The notes under the pieces are model-generated. The model was not told where the DNA came from and searched no databases. It saw nothing but the letters and a program-made list of their open reading frames with translations. A stretch of 64,000 bases of DNA from Gp13-AA77 sp035949375 (GTDB lineage Bacteria > Acidobacteriota > Terriglobia > UBA7540), in assembly GCA_035949375.1 (NCBI GenBank), contig DASZIG010000081.1, positions 23,803 through 87,802 of the forward strand, in the 5' to 3' direction. Shown here one piece after another: positions 26,968 through 35,921 of the stretch. Positions within the stretch are counted from its first letter, which is position 1, and every line of letters begins with the position of its first letter. The translations under genes were made by a program, and so were the position numbers.

Positions 26968-28128
26968 TCAGGGCGGGTCCAGCTCGGCGACGCCTTCGGC
27001 CGCTCCCGTAACGTAAATCTCAGGCGCGCCGCCGGTCCGTTCCTGGTACCCGCGGGCGACGGTCTGTCTGAAGGCGTCCACACTCTCGCTTCGCACCAGG
27101 TTTATGGTGCAACCCCCGAAGCCGCCGCCGGTCATGCGCGCCCCGTACACTCCCTCGGTTTGTTCTGCCAGGTCCACCAGCAGATCCAACTCTGCGCAAC
27201 TGACCTCGTAGTCGTCGCGCAGGCTGCGGTGCGATTCCGCCATGAGTGCGCCCACCGTCGCGAGATCGCCCGCGCCGAGCGCGCGCACGGCCTCGAGCAC
27301 GCGGCCGTTCTCACTCACCACATGGCGGCAACGGCGGTAGACGACGGGCGGCAGGGCGGACCCATACTTCTCAAGGTCGGCCAGCGTCACGTCCCGCAAG
27401 GCGCGCACCTCCGGCATGTGTTCCGCGAGCAGTCGTACTCCCGCCTCACACTCCGAGCGACGCTGGTTGTATTCGCCGCCGGCGAGCTCGTGCTTCACCA
27501 TGGTGTTGCAGATCACGAGACTGATCCCCCCGGGGAGCGCCACCAGGCTGTACTCGAGCGACCGGCAATCGAGCAGCAGCGCCTGGCCCGTGCGGCCAAA
27601 GCAGGAAATGAACTGGTCCATGATGCCGGAACGCACGCCCACAAACTCATTTTCCGCGCGCTGGCAGAGCTTGGCCAACTCCACGCGCTCCACGGGGTGC
27701 CCCGAGTTCTCGAGCAGGGCGTAGCCCGTGGCAACCTCAATGGCGGCGGAAGAACTGAGACCGGCCCCGATGGGAATCTCGCCGGCCACCAGCACGTCTG
27801 CCCCTCGCAGCCGCTTGCCCGCGCGCTCCAGCACCAGGACGACTCCGTATACATAGTCGCTCCATTCGTGACGCCGGTGATGGTTGGGGGAGTCGAGCTC
27901 GTACTCCGCGATACCAGGGAAATTCTCGGAAGAGAGCACGAGCTTGCGATCCGAACGCGAACTGAGGGCAACCCAGGTATAAAAGTCGATCGCAGCCGGA
28001 AGAACGAAGCCGTCGTTGTAGTCGGTGTGCTCGCCGATCAGGTTGACGCGGCCCGGGGCCCGAAAGACGCGGGGCCGGTGGCCGTACAGCGCTTCAAACC
28101 GCTTCCGCAACTCCCCAGGTTGGTCCAT
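26968..28128 (-). CDS. galK: Galactokinase
   Basis: A GHMP kinase of 386 residues that phosphorylates galactose at C1. The galactokinase signature GRVNLIGEHTDYNDGFVLP is near residue 27. The ATP-binding GAGLSSSAAIE is near 121, and the C-terminal GHMP motif MTGGGFGGCTI is near 335. It is the first gene of the galK-galT operon. No epimerase or mutarotase is in the window. The 340-bp region to the divergent GH2 gene should hold its promoter. Confidence 0.97.
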   Translation of the reverse strand: MDQPGELRKRFEALYGHRPRVFRAPGRVNLIGEHTDYNDGFVLPAAIDFYTWVALSSRSDRKLVLSSENFPGIAEYELDSPNHHRRHEWSDYVYGVVLVLERAGKRLRGADVLVAGEIPIGAGLSSSAAIEVATGYALLENSGHPVERVELAKLCQRAENEFVGVRSGIMDQFISCFGRTGQALLLDCRSLEYSLVALPGGISLVICNTMVKHELAGGEYNQRRSECEAGVRLLAEHMPEVRALRDVTLADLEKYGSALPPVVYRRCRHVVSENGRVLEAVRALGAGDLATVGALMAESHRSLRDDYEVSCAELDLLVDLAEQTEGVYGARMTGGGFGGCTINLVRSESVDAFRQTVARGYQERTGGAPEIYVTGAAEGVAELDPP

Positions 28129-28471
28129 ATCGACCCACCCCCGTTCGCCAACCGCCTGACCGGATCAAAATTGCACTCGGCCCCGACGGGAAACGCAGTA
28201 CGCCGTGACAGCCCGCGCTCGCTACTCCTCGCCTCGCCGATAAAGGGCCGATCAAGGAATCGAACGCTATCAGGAAAGAGAAGCTAACACGTTTCTCGGA
28301 CGCGATGCAAAAGTTTAGCTTCGGCTTTCTCCCCGGCGTATGATCTGCAAGCCACTGCGAGCGGTCCGGCGTTTGCGGGCGACGCTCGCGCTGTGCTACT
28401 TTGCCTCCTCTAAACTCCGGCGCTGAATGCGCGTCCCATCGCAAGCCGGCGCCCACAGACTCGAGGTCATG
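28129..28471. other. Divergent intergenic region between galK and the GH2 gene
   Basis: About 340 bp without a supported gene. It should carry two divergent promoters. I found no copy of the CGTGTACGTACACG palindrome here, so control of galK-galT by the nearby LacI-family protein is not shown. A GAGG at 28463-28466 sits upstream of the GH2 start. Confidence 0.5.
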
Positions 28472-30802
28472 ATGAATCGCAGAAACCTGATGAAGACGGG
28501 CTTGGCCGGGATCGGCAGCCTCTGGCTGCTCAAGGATTATCGGGCCACGGAAGCGGCGGCCCCCGCCGAAGCCCTGCCACTCGCGGTCCGCCACGTTCTT
28601 CCCATGAACCGCAATTGGCTATACGGAGGGAAATCGGTTCCTGGATCGAGCAAGTCCGATTTCGACGACCACCGGTTTCAGCGGGTCACGATTCCGCACA
28701 CGAACAAGCTGCTGCCATGGCACAGCTTCGATGAACGGCAATTCCAGTTCGTATCGATCTACCGACGGCACTTCCGGCCGCCCGCCGAACTGCGGGGGCG
28801 TCGCATCTTCGTGGATTTTGCCGGCGTCATGACCGCCGCCACCGTCGCGATCAATGGCGAGACGCTGGGAGAGTACCGGGGCGGATACACGCCGTTCTCG
28901 TTTGAGCTCACGAAACACCTGAGATGGGACGCGGACAATGTGCTCGCCGTGGAGGTCGATTCCACCGAGCGGCCCGACATCCCGCCTTTCGGACAGAACA
29001 TCGATTACCTGACCTTCGGCGGCATCTATCGCGAAGTCGCGTTGCGGGCAGTGCCCGATGTTTTCCTGGAAAACGTATTTGCCAAGCCGGTGGACGTGCT
29101 TTCCGACAGCCGTAGGATGGACGTGCGGTGTTTCCTGAGCAAGCCCGACGCTCGCCCCCCCAGCGCCCTAAAACTCAAAGTGGAACTGCGCGACGGGCAG
29201 AACGTTATCGCCAGCGGAGCCAAAGACGTCCCCGCCTCGGCCGAAGGCGGCGACCACCTGGTTTCGTTGACGAGCCTGGGCAAGATCGACCTCTGGAATC
29301 TCGGGAGTCCGCGGCTCTACCAGGTCGTGACCGAGCTCTATGACGGGCCGAATCTCGTGGACGAGTATGCGACGCGCATCGGGTTCCGCGAAGCCCGCTT
29401 TACGCCGGACGGCTTTCAGCTCAACGGCGAGACGATCAAGCTGCGCGGGCTGAACCACCATCAGACTTTTCCCTACGTGGGCGGCGCCATGCCCGCCCGG
29501 GTCGAGCGGCGGGACGCGATCATTCTGAGGAAGGACTTGAAGTGCAACATCGTGCGCACTTCGCACTACCCTCAATCGCCGCACTTCCTCGATTGCTGCG
29601 ACGAAATCGGCCTGTTGGTCTTCGAGGAAATCCCAGGCTGGCAGCATATCGGGGATCAGGCCTGGCAGGACCTGGCGGTGCGTAACGTGGGCGAAATGAT
29701 CCGGCGCGACTGGAATCACCCGTCCATCATTCTCTGGGGGGTCCGCATCAACGAGTCGCTCGATAACCACGACTTCTACACGCGCACCAACGCGCTGGCG
29801 CACGAACTGGACGATTCGCGACAGACCGGCGGCGTGCGCTACCTGGTGAACTCGGAGCTCCTCGAAGACGTTTACACGCGCAACGACTTCGGATTTCCCT
29901 TGCAGCCTCCCAACCACCCGCTCTACATGAACACCGAGTTCAACGGGCACATGTTCCCGACCAAACGCTACGACAACGTGGACCGCGTGATGGAACACGC
30001 GCGGCGGCACGCGCGGGTGCACGATCAACTGGCCTCCGACAAGCGCTACGCCGGCGGGATCGGTTGGTGCGCCTTCGACTACAACACCCATTTCAATTTC
30101 GGCTCCGGCGACCGCATCTGCTACCACGGCGTCAGCGATATCTTCCGCATTCCCAAGCCGGCCGCATTCTTCTATCGCTCGCAGTGCGACCCGAAGGAAG
30201 AGGTTGTGCTTGAACCGTGCTTCAACTGGTCGCAGGGCGATGAGTCCGAAGGCGGCGGAATTCGCAAGGCCGTCATCTGCTCGAATTGTGATCACCTCAA
30301 GATCTACCTGCAGGATAAGCCGCTGGTGGAGGTGGATCCGGATCGCGAAACCTATCCGCACCTGCGCTATCCGCCGTTCCAGGTCAATCTGTGGAGTCGC
30401 CGTCTCGAGGACTGGGGCGATCTGCGGATCGACGGCTACATCAGTGGCGAAAAGGTGATCTCGAGGACCCTGCCCGGCAACGATACGGACGCTCAATTGC
30501 ACCTGGAGCCGGACGACCGGGAGCTCATGGGTGATGGCATCGATGCCACCCGCGTGGTCGTAAAGGTCACGAACACCGAGGGAGGCTGGCGCCCCTTCTC
30601 GACTGGAGCCCTCGCGCTAACCATCGGGGGTCCGGGTGAGATCATCGGAGAGAATCCGTTTGCGCTGTCCGGGGGCGCAGGCGCCGTTTGGGTGAGGAGC
30701 AAGCCGGCTGCAGGCACCATTCGTCTCGAGGCACTCCATCCGTACCTCGGAACCAAGGTCGTCACAATTCAAGTGAAGGCGGCGAAGCCGGAAGCGATCT
30801 GA
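28472..30802 (+). CDS. Exported GH2 glycoside hydrolase (beta-galactosidase-like)
   Basis: This 776-residue protein starts MNRRNLMKTGLAGIGSLW, a twin-arginine-like signal, so the enzyme is probably exported by Tat. It has the GH2 order: jelly-roll sugar-binding domain (about 40-200), immunoglobulin-like sandwich (about 200-300), and TIM barrel. The barrel carries an acid/base Glu in INES (about 428) and a nucleophile Glu in NTEFNG (about 489). A C-terminal beta domain includes DATRVVVKVTN. I start at ATG 28472 because GAGG lies 5 bases upstream; the first in-frame ATG is 28427. GH2 covers beta-galactosidase, -glucuronidase and -mannosidase; the gal neighbours favour beta-galactosidase. Confidence 0.88.
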   Translation: MNRRNLMKTGLAGIGSLWLLKDYRATEAAAPAEALPLAVRHVLPMNRNWLYGGKSVPGSSKSDFDDHRFQRVTIPHTNKLLPWHSFDERQFQFVSIYRRHFRPPAELRGRRIFVDFAGVMTAATVAINGETLGEYRGGYTPFSFELTKHLRWDADNVLAVEVDSTERPDIPPFGQNIDYLTFGGIYREVALRAVPDVFLENVFAKPVDVLSDSRRMDVRCFLSKPDARPPSALKLKVELRDGQNVIASGAKDVPASAEGGDHLVSLTSLGKIDLWNLGSPRLYQVVTELYDGPNLVDEYATRIGFREARFTPDGFQLNGETIKLRGLNHHQTFPYVGGAMPARVERRDAIILRKDLKCNIVRTSHYPQSPHFLDCCDEIGLLVFEEIPGWQHIGDQAWQDLAVRNVGEMIRRDWNHPSIILWGVRINESLDNHDFYTRTNALAHELDDSRQTGGVRYLVNSELLEDVYTRNDFGFPLQPPNHPLYMNTEFNGHMFPTKRYDNVDRVMEHARRHARVHDQLASDKRYAGGIGWCAFDYNTHFNFGSGDRICYHGVSDIFRIPKPAAFFYRSQCDPKEEVVLEPCFNWSQGDESEGGGIRKAVICSNCDHLKIYLQDKPLVEVDPDRETYPHLRYPPFQVNLWSRRLEDWGDLRIDGYISGEKVISRTLPGNDTDAQLHLEPDDRELMGDGIDATRVVVKVTNTEGGWRPFSTGALALTIGGPGEIIGENPFALSGGAGAVWVRSKPAAGTIRLEALHPYLGTKVVTIQVKAAKPEAI

Positions 30803-30954
30803 CGCCTGGGGGTCGTCGGCTGGATGGCTTGCAGCGCCTACAGCCATAGCCTACTCCCAGCGGCCGGTTGCCAGAAGCTCGAGCCGCCACCGGTGTCCAC
30901 ACGGTCAGAATTTGCTGCGGATTTTGCTTCCCCGCGCGCCTGCGTAGAAACGTG

Positions 30955-31393
30955 TTGACAGCCGCCCGAGGACTAGGGTAACAACTAGGGTCCGCTCTGA
31001 GGGGGGCATTCAGCTGGCCGCGTTAGCGGTGCCGCTAGGCTAAGCCGCGCAAGGCGGTTTAGCCCGTAAGGATCACAGGAGGGTCCTTAATGCTATCAAC
31101 CCAGGCAGGCTCCCGATTCCTTAAACTCCTTTCCGTTAAAGGCCAAAGTACTACTTCACTCGCGCAATCTGGCGCATGCGGTGGGCGTGTGCCGAGGAGA
31201 CTCGCCGTGGGTCAGCCCTGAAGTTCCTGGGACAGCTCACATCACCCACGCGCTAGCGAGAAGCCACCAGCGATTTTTCCATCGCAAGGTGCCTCATCCT
31301 GCTTCTAGCAGCGCATTGGAGCCGGTGTCCGTGCTACGGACTAGACGAGTCAGAGGAAGCGACACAAGCAAAACTTAAAGAGAAAGGAAAATC
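30955..31393 (+). promoter_or_regulatory. Promoter and structured 5' leader of a secreted-protein gene
   Basis: TTGACA at 30955-30960, 17 bases ahead of a weak GTAACA, may start a leader of about 400 bases. It contains TAGCG/CGCTA around a GTGC loop (31024-31037) and, directly after, an 11-bp stem GGCTAAGCCGC/GCGGTTTAGCC (31038-31064). A smaller AAGGA/TCCTT hairpin (31068-31088) then encloses an AGGAGG ribosome-binding site. It does not match a riboswitch class I know. It may be a cis-regulatory RNA or only a long untranslated region. Confidence 0.4.
31090..31221 (+). CDS. Possible leader peptide, 43 residues
   Basis: ATG 31090 is preceded by AGGAGGG (31077-31083) at a 6-base spacing, better than many real genes here. 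It opens a 43-codon frame ending at TGA 31221. The product, starting MLSTQAGSRFLKLLS, has no family. Its ribosome-binding site lies in the loop of a small hairpin in the leader described above, so it may be a regulatory upstream ORF. Evidence is limited to the RBS and position. Confidence 0.25.
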   Translation: MLSTQAGSRFLKLLSVKGQSTTSLAQSGACGGRVPRRLAVGQP

Positions 31394-32485
31394 GTGAAGA
31401 AGATTCTTGCGTTCGCTATAATTACTATATGGTTATCATCTATGGTTTCCACAGCGCAGACCGTTCTCGTCGGAAGGCCATATGCGCAGGACCAGTTCGA
31501 ATCCAGCGAATCGGGGCAGGCCGAGGCCTTCGAAGCGGTGGCCACCGCTTCCGGGACTCTGAGTTCGCTCACGTTTTTCTTGTCCGGGCGCAACACCTCT
31601 ACCACAGTCTACTTCGGTCTCTACGCCGACAACGGCGCCGGGCATCCCGGAACGCTCCTGGCCCAAGGCTCGACGTTATCCCCGGTAAATCACGGGTGGA
31701 ACACGATCGCGGTCTCGTCGGTAGCCATCAGTTCCGGGATCACCTATTGGCTGGCTGTCCTGGGCACGAACAATACCCTCTGGATCCGGGACAACTCGGC
31801 GGGTTCGTGCGCCGCTGAGAGCAGCAGTTCGACGACGTTGATGTCATTACCGTCCCTTTGGTCCACAGGCGAGCCATTGCCGGACCAATGTCCGCTGGCA
31901 GGGTACGGAAGTGGGATGGTCGAGGTCGGTCCCCCATCGGTCGTTCTTAGTCCAACAACCCTGAGCTTCGGCAATCAGCAGACAGGAAGCGCCAGTGCTC
32001 CGCAAACGGTTCTCCTGACCAATGAGGGGGGATCGACCCTCACGATTTCCGGCATTGGCCTGTCAGGAACCAATGCGACTGATTTCACTGAGAGCAACAA
32101 CTGTCCATCGAGTCTCGGTGTAGGGGGCAGTTGCGAAACCATGGTGACATTTTCGCCGACCGCCACAGGCAACATGACTGCTGCGCTCAGCCTTACGGAC
32201 AATGCCCAGGGCAGTCCGCAAACTGTGCCACTTTCCGGCACCGGAGTGTCGCACTCCGTGACCCTGAACTGGGACCCGCCCACAGGAGGCGGACAGCTTA
32301 CGGGCTACAACGTCTATCGAGGCATAACGTCGGGAGGAGAGACTTTTTTTGCGAGTGCGGGGGGCAATCTGACTTTTGAGGATACTGACGTATCTTCGGG
32401 AGAGACGTACTACTACGAGGTGACTGCGAGCGGTCCCGGTGGCCAGAGCGGACCCTCAAACGAAGCGATGGCGACCGTTCCATAA
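31394..32485 (+). CDS. Secreted choice-of-anchor-D / fibronectin-III protein
   Basis: A 363-residue exported protein starting at GTG 31394, with AAAGGA 7 bases upstream. After a signal peptide (ILAFAIITIWLSSMVSTAQ) it has a jelly-roll-like region (about 25-175) with TVYFGLYADNGAGHPGTLLA. A choice-of-anchor-D/ASPM-SPD2-Hydin Ig-like domain (about 180-285, TLSFGNQQTGSASAPQTV) follows, and then a fibronectin type III domain (about 285-363, YNVYRG). It has no PEP-CTERM signal and ends soon after the FnIII domain. It is likely a surface or extracellular adhesive protein. Confidence 0.82.
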   Translation: MKKILAFAIITIWLSSMVSTAQTVLVGRPYAQDQFESSESGQAEAFEAVATASGTLSSLTFFLSGRNTSTTVYFGLYADNGAGHPGTLLAQGSTLSPVNHGWNTIAVSSVAISSGITYWLAVLGTNNTLWIRDNSAGSCAAESSSSTTLMSLPSLWSTGEPLPDQCPLAGYGSGMVEVGPPSVVLSPTTLSFGNQQTGSASAPQTVLLTNEGGSTLTISGIGLSGTNATDFTESNNCPSSLGVGGSCETMVTFSPTATGNMTAALSLTDNAQGSPQTVPLSGTGVSHSVTLNWDPPTGGGQLTGYNVYRGITSGGETFFASAGGNLTFEDTDVSSGETYYYEVTASGPGGQSGPSNEAMATVP

Positions 32486-32714
32486 CTTCCAATGATGTAA
32501 GCTGCTGGTGCTACCAGGTCAGGATTTCCAAAGAGTGCCGGGACCCCGCCCGCGCGAGTCAGTTGCGGAAGACGCGGCGGAGACTGCCGGGCCGCAGATC
32601 TAGCAACGCGGCTCCCTGGCTTCCAGAGTTCAACAAGCCTTAAGGTGCACGGAAGGTCGTCAAGAATACGGATGAAGGCGGGTCTTTCAACAGGCTGCCA
32701 AGGCAGGGGGCGCT

Positions 32715-32731
32715 GCACAGATTCGCTGTGC
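32715..32731. terminator. Hairpin between convergent genes
   Basis: GCACAG and CTGTGC form a perfect 6-bp stem around ATTCG in the 278-bp gap between the convergent secreted-protein and PEP-CTERM genes. There is no T-run, so intrinsic termination is uncertain. The rest of this gap shows nothing coding. Confidence 0.3.
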
Positions 32732-32763
32732 GTCAACCTCAGTCCCCGTTGGCGTGTTCGCCC

Positions 32764-33522
32764 CTACTGCCGGAGTATGATCGAGCCGCCGCGGCGCAGA
32801 ACGAGAGCGGCGACGGCGAGGAGCAACAAGTCCAGCCCCAGTGTCCCTAACTGGGACGGCTCCGGAGCGGAGGAGGGGACGTACATCATAAATTCCTGCG
32901 GCGTTGAATAACCCGAATTCTGTGTGCCGGGATCCGGCGTAAGGATCTGCCAGCCCGCACTGTTGTAGCTGCCCTTGCCCTCGGCTTCACTGATGTAAGT
33001 CAGCGTTCCCTCGTACAAGGAGTTGCTCGCGTAGCCTCCGCCAAGAATTTCCTGCATGTAGGTGAGCGGAGACGGTGATTCGTTATTGCCATTGATGCCA
33101 TATGTCAGATCCCACATTGCGAACGAGATTTCGGTCTGCGCGGTTGTGTTCGTAGGGTTCGCGAGCATTTGCGCGCCCAGCCACGCCAATTCATCGTACA
33201 GCGACTGATTATTGCCAAACATCGGCGTGCCCAACTTGCCGTTGCTTACCGTCGTCGCGTTTATGACGGAGGCGGTCCATGACTCATTGTAATACGTGTT
33301 GTTCGACCAATCGTCGCATATCACAGGTGTATTGGTCACACCTCCGACCGTCGCGGTGTATGGGTCCACGTAAACGTCACCGAACGTGGCCCCATCCCCG
33401 ACGCCTGTGAGTGTCATCTGGGTCGTGCCAGCCCACAAACCCGCCGCCGCGACCATCAGAATTGACGTCAGCAACACCAGGTTTTTACCGAAGCGCTTAA
33501 CGGCCGATCCCTTGATTTGCAT
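32764..33522 (-). CDS. PEP-CTERM sorting-domain protein
   Basis: This 252-residue secreted protein has a signal peptide (NLVLLTSILMVAAAGLWA) and a classic PEP-CTERM tail: PEP (about 220-222), a hydrophobic helix (LGLDLLLLAVAALVL) and a basic cluster RR. The mature part has many Asn/Thr/Tyr residues, including DLTYGINGNN. It is a predicted exosortase substrate, and the exosortase gene lies about 600 bp upstream on the same strand. I start at ATG 33522, with a G6 run ending 7 bases upstream; ATG 33600 would put 26 residues before the signal peptide. The function of the mature part is unknown. Confidence 0.85.
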   Translation of the reverse strand: MQIKGSAVKRFGKNLVLLTSILMVAAAGLWAGTTQMTLTGVGDGATFGDVYVDPYTATVGGVTNTPVICDDWSNNTYYNESWTASVINATTVSNGKLGTPMFGNNQSLYDELAWLGAQMLANPTNTTAQTEISFAMWDLTYGINGNNESPSPLTYMQEILGGGYASNSLYEGTLTYISEAEGKGSYNSAGWQILTPDPGTQNSGYSTPQEFMMYVPSSAPEPSQLGTLGLDLLLLAVAALVLRRGGSIILRQ

Positions 33523-34126
33523 CGCAATCCCCCCGTTCCAGCACGAGCGTCTGCTCCAAAATACCCGCTGACAAAGATGCACCTCGCGTGTCTTGGTCAT
33601 TTAAGAGCCGGACGCAGATTATGTCAATCGGTCTAAGGTACAGCTTACTAGTCAGATAACTAAAAAGGACGCAATGTCCTGAATTTCAGTCACAAGAAGT
33701 TTCAACGTGCTGTTAATTTAAACCGTCGAGACTGTTGGTCCCCGTCATTGTCGAGCATTAGCCGGTCAGTGGTATGCCTACGGTACCAGCCCACCAGCCC
33801 GGCGCCGTGGCAAACTGTGCGGGCACGCCTAAGCAAACACGTTATTTACCGGGGCGCGTTGCTCGGGCGCGCGGCGCCGGCTGGCTGCGAGTGCCAGCGT
33901 AGTGCGGTTGACAGGTTGCCGATGCGCGTTACGGGGAGCAGGAAGTGGGTGAGTTGTTCAGAAGGCAAGGAGGGGGAGGTGGAGTGGGGGGCAGTGCTTT
34001 GGCCCGGGCTAGGAAGGCGGGCGTGGTTTGGCGAAGCGTGTCCTTACCCCTGGCGGAGTGGACTCGAAAACCGAACCCGAGGCAAACCCACGTTCCCGGC
34101 GCCCTCTTGTCGAGCGCCAGGCGCGA
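33523..34126. other. Intergenic region between exosortase and PEP-CTERM genes
   Basis: About 600 bp without a supported gene. On the minus strand TTGACA near 33627 with TTAAAT 17 bases on could be the PEP-CTERM promoter. A GC-rich inverted repeat (CCGGCGCCG near 33800 and CGGCGCCGG near 33880) could form a long hairpin. Small frames here lack family features. A hairpin with a T-run lies at 33661-33680. Confidence 0.45.
33661..33680 (-). terminator. Short hairpin with T-run downstream of the exosortase operon
   Basis: On the minus strand AGGAC-ATTGC-GTCCT is followed by TTTT, an intrinsic-terminator shape with only a 5-bp stem. It would end transcripts from the exosortase operon before the PEP-CTERM promoter. 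Confidence 0.45.
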
Positions 34127-35110
34127 TCACCGCACCGCGGAAAGTGGCTCCGTGGGGGACGGGTTCTCGCTGCCGGAGGGAGCGCCAGCCTCGGACCTCT
34201 GCAGCAACCGCAGGAGCGGTACCAGAAAGCCGACGCCGATGATGGAAAAGGGGATTCCGCTGTTGCGGTGAAGTTCTCCCGTGAGAAAGTCCCGGTTCAC
34301 GTACGTCGAAAGCAGGGATATCGTCGCGATGCGAAGACCGTTCTTGAGCATCGCGATCGGTACAGTCGCTAAGACCAGACACAGCTTGCTTCGGACGGAG
34401 CGGAGAAAGAAGTGCCCCGCCAGGAGTCCGGTGATCAGTAGCGCCCAGCTCGACCGAATTCCGCTGCACTCCTCGGCCACTTCGATTGTCACTCCGGGAA
34501 GTGAGAACACCAAGCCTTCCTTCAGCACCGGCACACCCAGCAGCTTGAAGATCCCGTAAGTTACTAATGCAGATCCTTGCTGAAGCGACGAGACAACGCG
34601 CGCCAGCAAGAAGTCGGGAAGCGGAACCATCAGGACCAGCAGCAGAAACGGCAGCGTCGCGGCCTTGAGGGCCTGCGGACCGTAGCAGGCGATGAATCCG
34701 CCGCTCCAAAGCAACACAAGTGAGAGAATGGCCAGCGAAAGAGCGCCAGTGGGGTTTGCCCGGGACAGAGTAACTCCGCTTACCCACACTCCCCCCAGCC
34801 CTAGCAGTACTGGCGCTGCACCCAGGCCGAGACGATATTCAAGGCGAATGAAGATTCTCCTTCGCTCCAGGACCATGAGACAGCCCGCGATCAGCGGGAT
34901 CAGAAGAGCGTGGGTGTAAACGTCATTTGCGGCAGCCAGGTCAATCAGCGAGCGTAAGGCTCGTGCCGAAATCAAGCAGGCACAAACCACCCCAAGAACG
35001 AAATAAGCGTGGCGGGCCTTTGTCAAGGTGTGGTCGCGTGAACCGCGGCATGATGTGCCGCTCGCGGCAAGCGCGAATCGGATCACACGGTGCGCTGCCT
35101 CTACGGGCAT
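34127..35110 (-). CDS. Exosortase (EpsH family)
   Basis: A 327-residue membrane protein with about eight transmembrane helices. It carries the exosortase catalytic residues: Cys in EECSGIRS (about 215), Arg in KNGLRI (about 260) and His in LHRNSGIPFS (about 281). Exosortases cut PEP-CTERM tails and probably transfer the protein to another carrier. The subtype cannot be assigned. The EpsI-like accessory domain fused to some exosortases is absent; the C-terminus is a short polar tail. It overlaps the upstream regulator gene by 10 bp. Its likely substrate is the PEP-CTERM protein at 32764. Confidence 0.92.
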   Translation of the reverse strand: MPVEAAHRVIRFALAASGTSCRGSRDHTLTKARHAYFVLGVVCACLISARALRSLIDLAAANDVYTHALLIPLIAGCLMVLERRRIFIRLEYRLGLGAAPVLLGLGGVWVSGVTLSRANPTGALSLAILSLVLLWSGGFIACYGPQALKAATLPFLLLVLMVPLPDFLLARVVSSLQQGSALVTYGIFKLLGVPVLKEGLVFSLPGVTIEVAEECSGIRSSWALLITGLLAGHFFLRSVRSKLCLVLATVPIAMLKNGLRIATISLLSTYVNRDFLTGELHRNSGIPFSIIGVGFLVPLLRLLQRSEAGAPSGSENPSPTEPLSAVR

Positions 35111-35829
35111 GAAACGTTTGCGTATTCCTCAACGGGATCCATGGACAAACCAACATCGCAGGGGAAAACGTCCCAGTGATTGTTCACTGCAAACAAGGCC
35201 AGTTCCAGACGGCTGGAGAGGCCAAGCTTCTCGTAGATATTCGTCAGATGATGCTTGACCGTGCGCGGGGTGATGGAGAACTTCTCGCTGGCATCGCTAT
35301 TGGAGCATCCGTTGGCAATGGCGGCGATGATTTCAATCTCGCGCGGAGTCAGCTTGTAGTCGCGCCAGGACTTGCGCCGGGGAGGTGTCGGCGTGAAATT
35401 GCGCAGCGCCATCGTCCGCTCCGGGGCTGCCTTTTCACCCACCCAGTATTGGCCCGCGATGACGCTACGCACGCCGTTCAGCAGCGCGCGGGTGTCCGAG
35501 CCCTTCAGCACGAAGCCGCGCGCCCCGGCTCGGAACGCTTCCAGGATCTGCCTGCGATCGAGCGCATAGGCCAGGAGCAGAGTGCGCACCGGGGCTTCGG
35601 CGGCGGAGAGTTGGGCGAGCACGTCGAGCCCCGAAGGGGGCATTTCAAGGTCAAGCAGCAACAGATCGGGACGGAATTGCGAGACGACCCGGACCGCATC
35701 GCTGGCGCTGGTGGCCTCCGCCACCACTCTAACGTCAGCTTCGGCTTCGAGGAGGCGCCGTACGCCGTAGCCCCAAATGGGCTCGTGCGCGGCAACTGCC
35801 ACGGTGGTTTGAGGACGTTCATTGCTCAT
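35101..35829 (-). CDS. NarL/FixJ-type response regulator with degenerate acidic pocket
   Basis: A 242-residue two-domain regulator. The receiver has the phospho-acceptor Asp in LLLLDLEMPPSG (about residue 60) and the conserved Lys in FVLKGSD. The C-terminal LuxR helix-turn-helix is KLTPREIEIIAAIANG...RTVKHHLTNIYEKLG (about 165-215). The pair of acidic residues after strand 1, needed for Mg2+, is replaced (AVAAHEP, where LADDHP is usual). The receiver may thus work without phosphorylation. Start ATG 35829 is preferred to ATG 35844. It probably controls the exosortase/exopolysaccharide genes around it; no histidine kinase is adjacent. Confidence 0.88.
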   Translation of the reverse strand: MSNERPQTTVAVAAHEPIWGYGVRRLLEAEADVRVVAEATSASDAVRVVSQFRPDLLLLDLEMPPSGLDVLAQLSAAEAPVRTLLLAYALDRRQILEAFRAGARGFVLKGSDTRALLNGVRSVIAGQYWVGEKAAPERTMALRNFTPTPPRRKSWRDYKLTPREIEIIAAIANGCSNSDASEKFSITPRTVKHHLTNIYEKLGLSSRLELALFAVNNHWDVFPCDVGLSMDPVEEYANVSCP

Positions 35830-35921
35830 GCGTGAATTATCCAATGGTGAGGTGTAGCTGGACTGCTGTTCAGCCGCGCTGCTCAGTGAGTAGAACCCCG
35901 CGTGCCAAAGATGTGTTGGGA

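Noticed and set aside
29168..30502. 444-codon minus-strand frame inside the GH2 gene
   Set aside because: Antisense to a clear GH2 catalytic domain; the Val/Arg-rich composition is typical of a shadow frame.
30990..31090. Cyclic-di-GMP (GEMM) riboswitch
   Set aside because: The conserved GCAAAC and GNRA-type elements were not found in the right places.
33770..33900. GEMM-like riboswitch upstream of the PEP-CTERM gene (GGCAAAC seen)
   Set aside because: The following sequence lacks the second conserved stem and the GGTAGGTA-like element.
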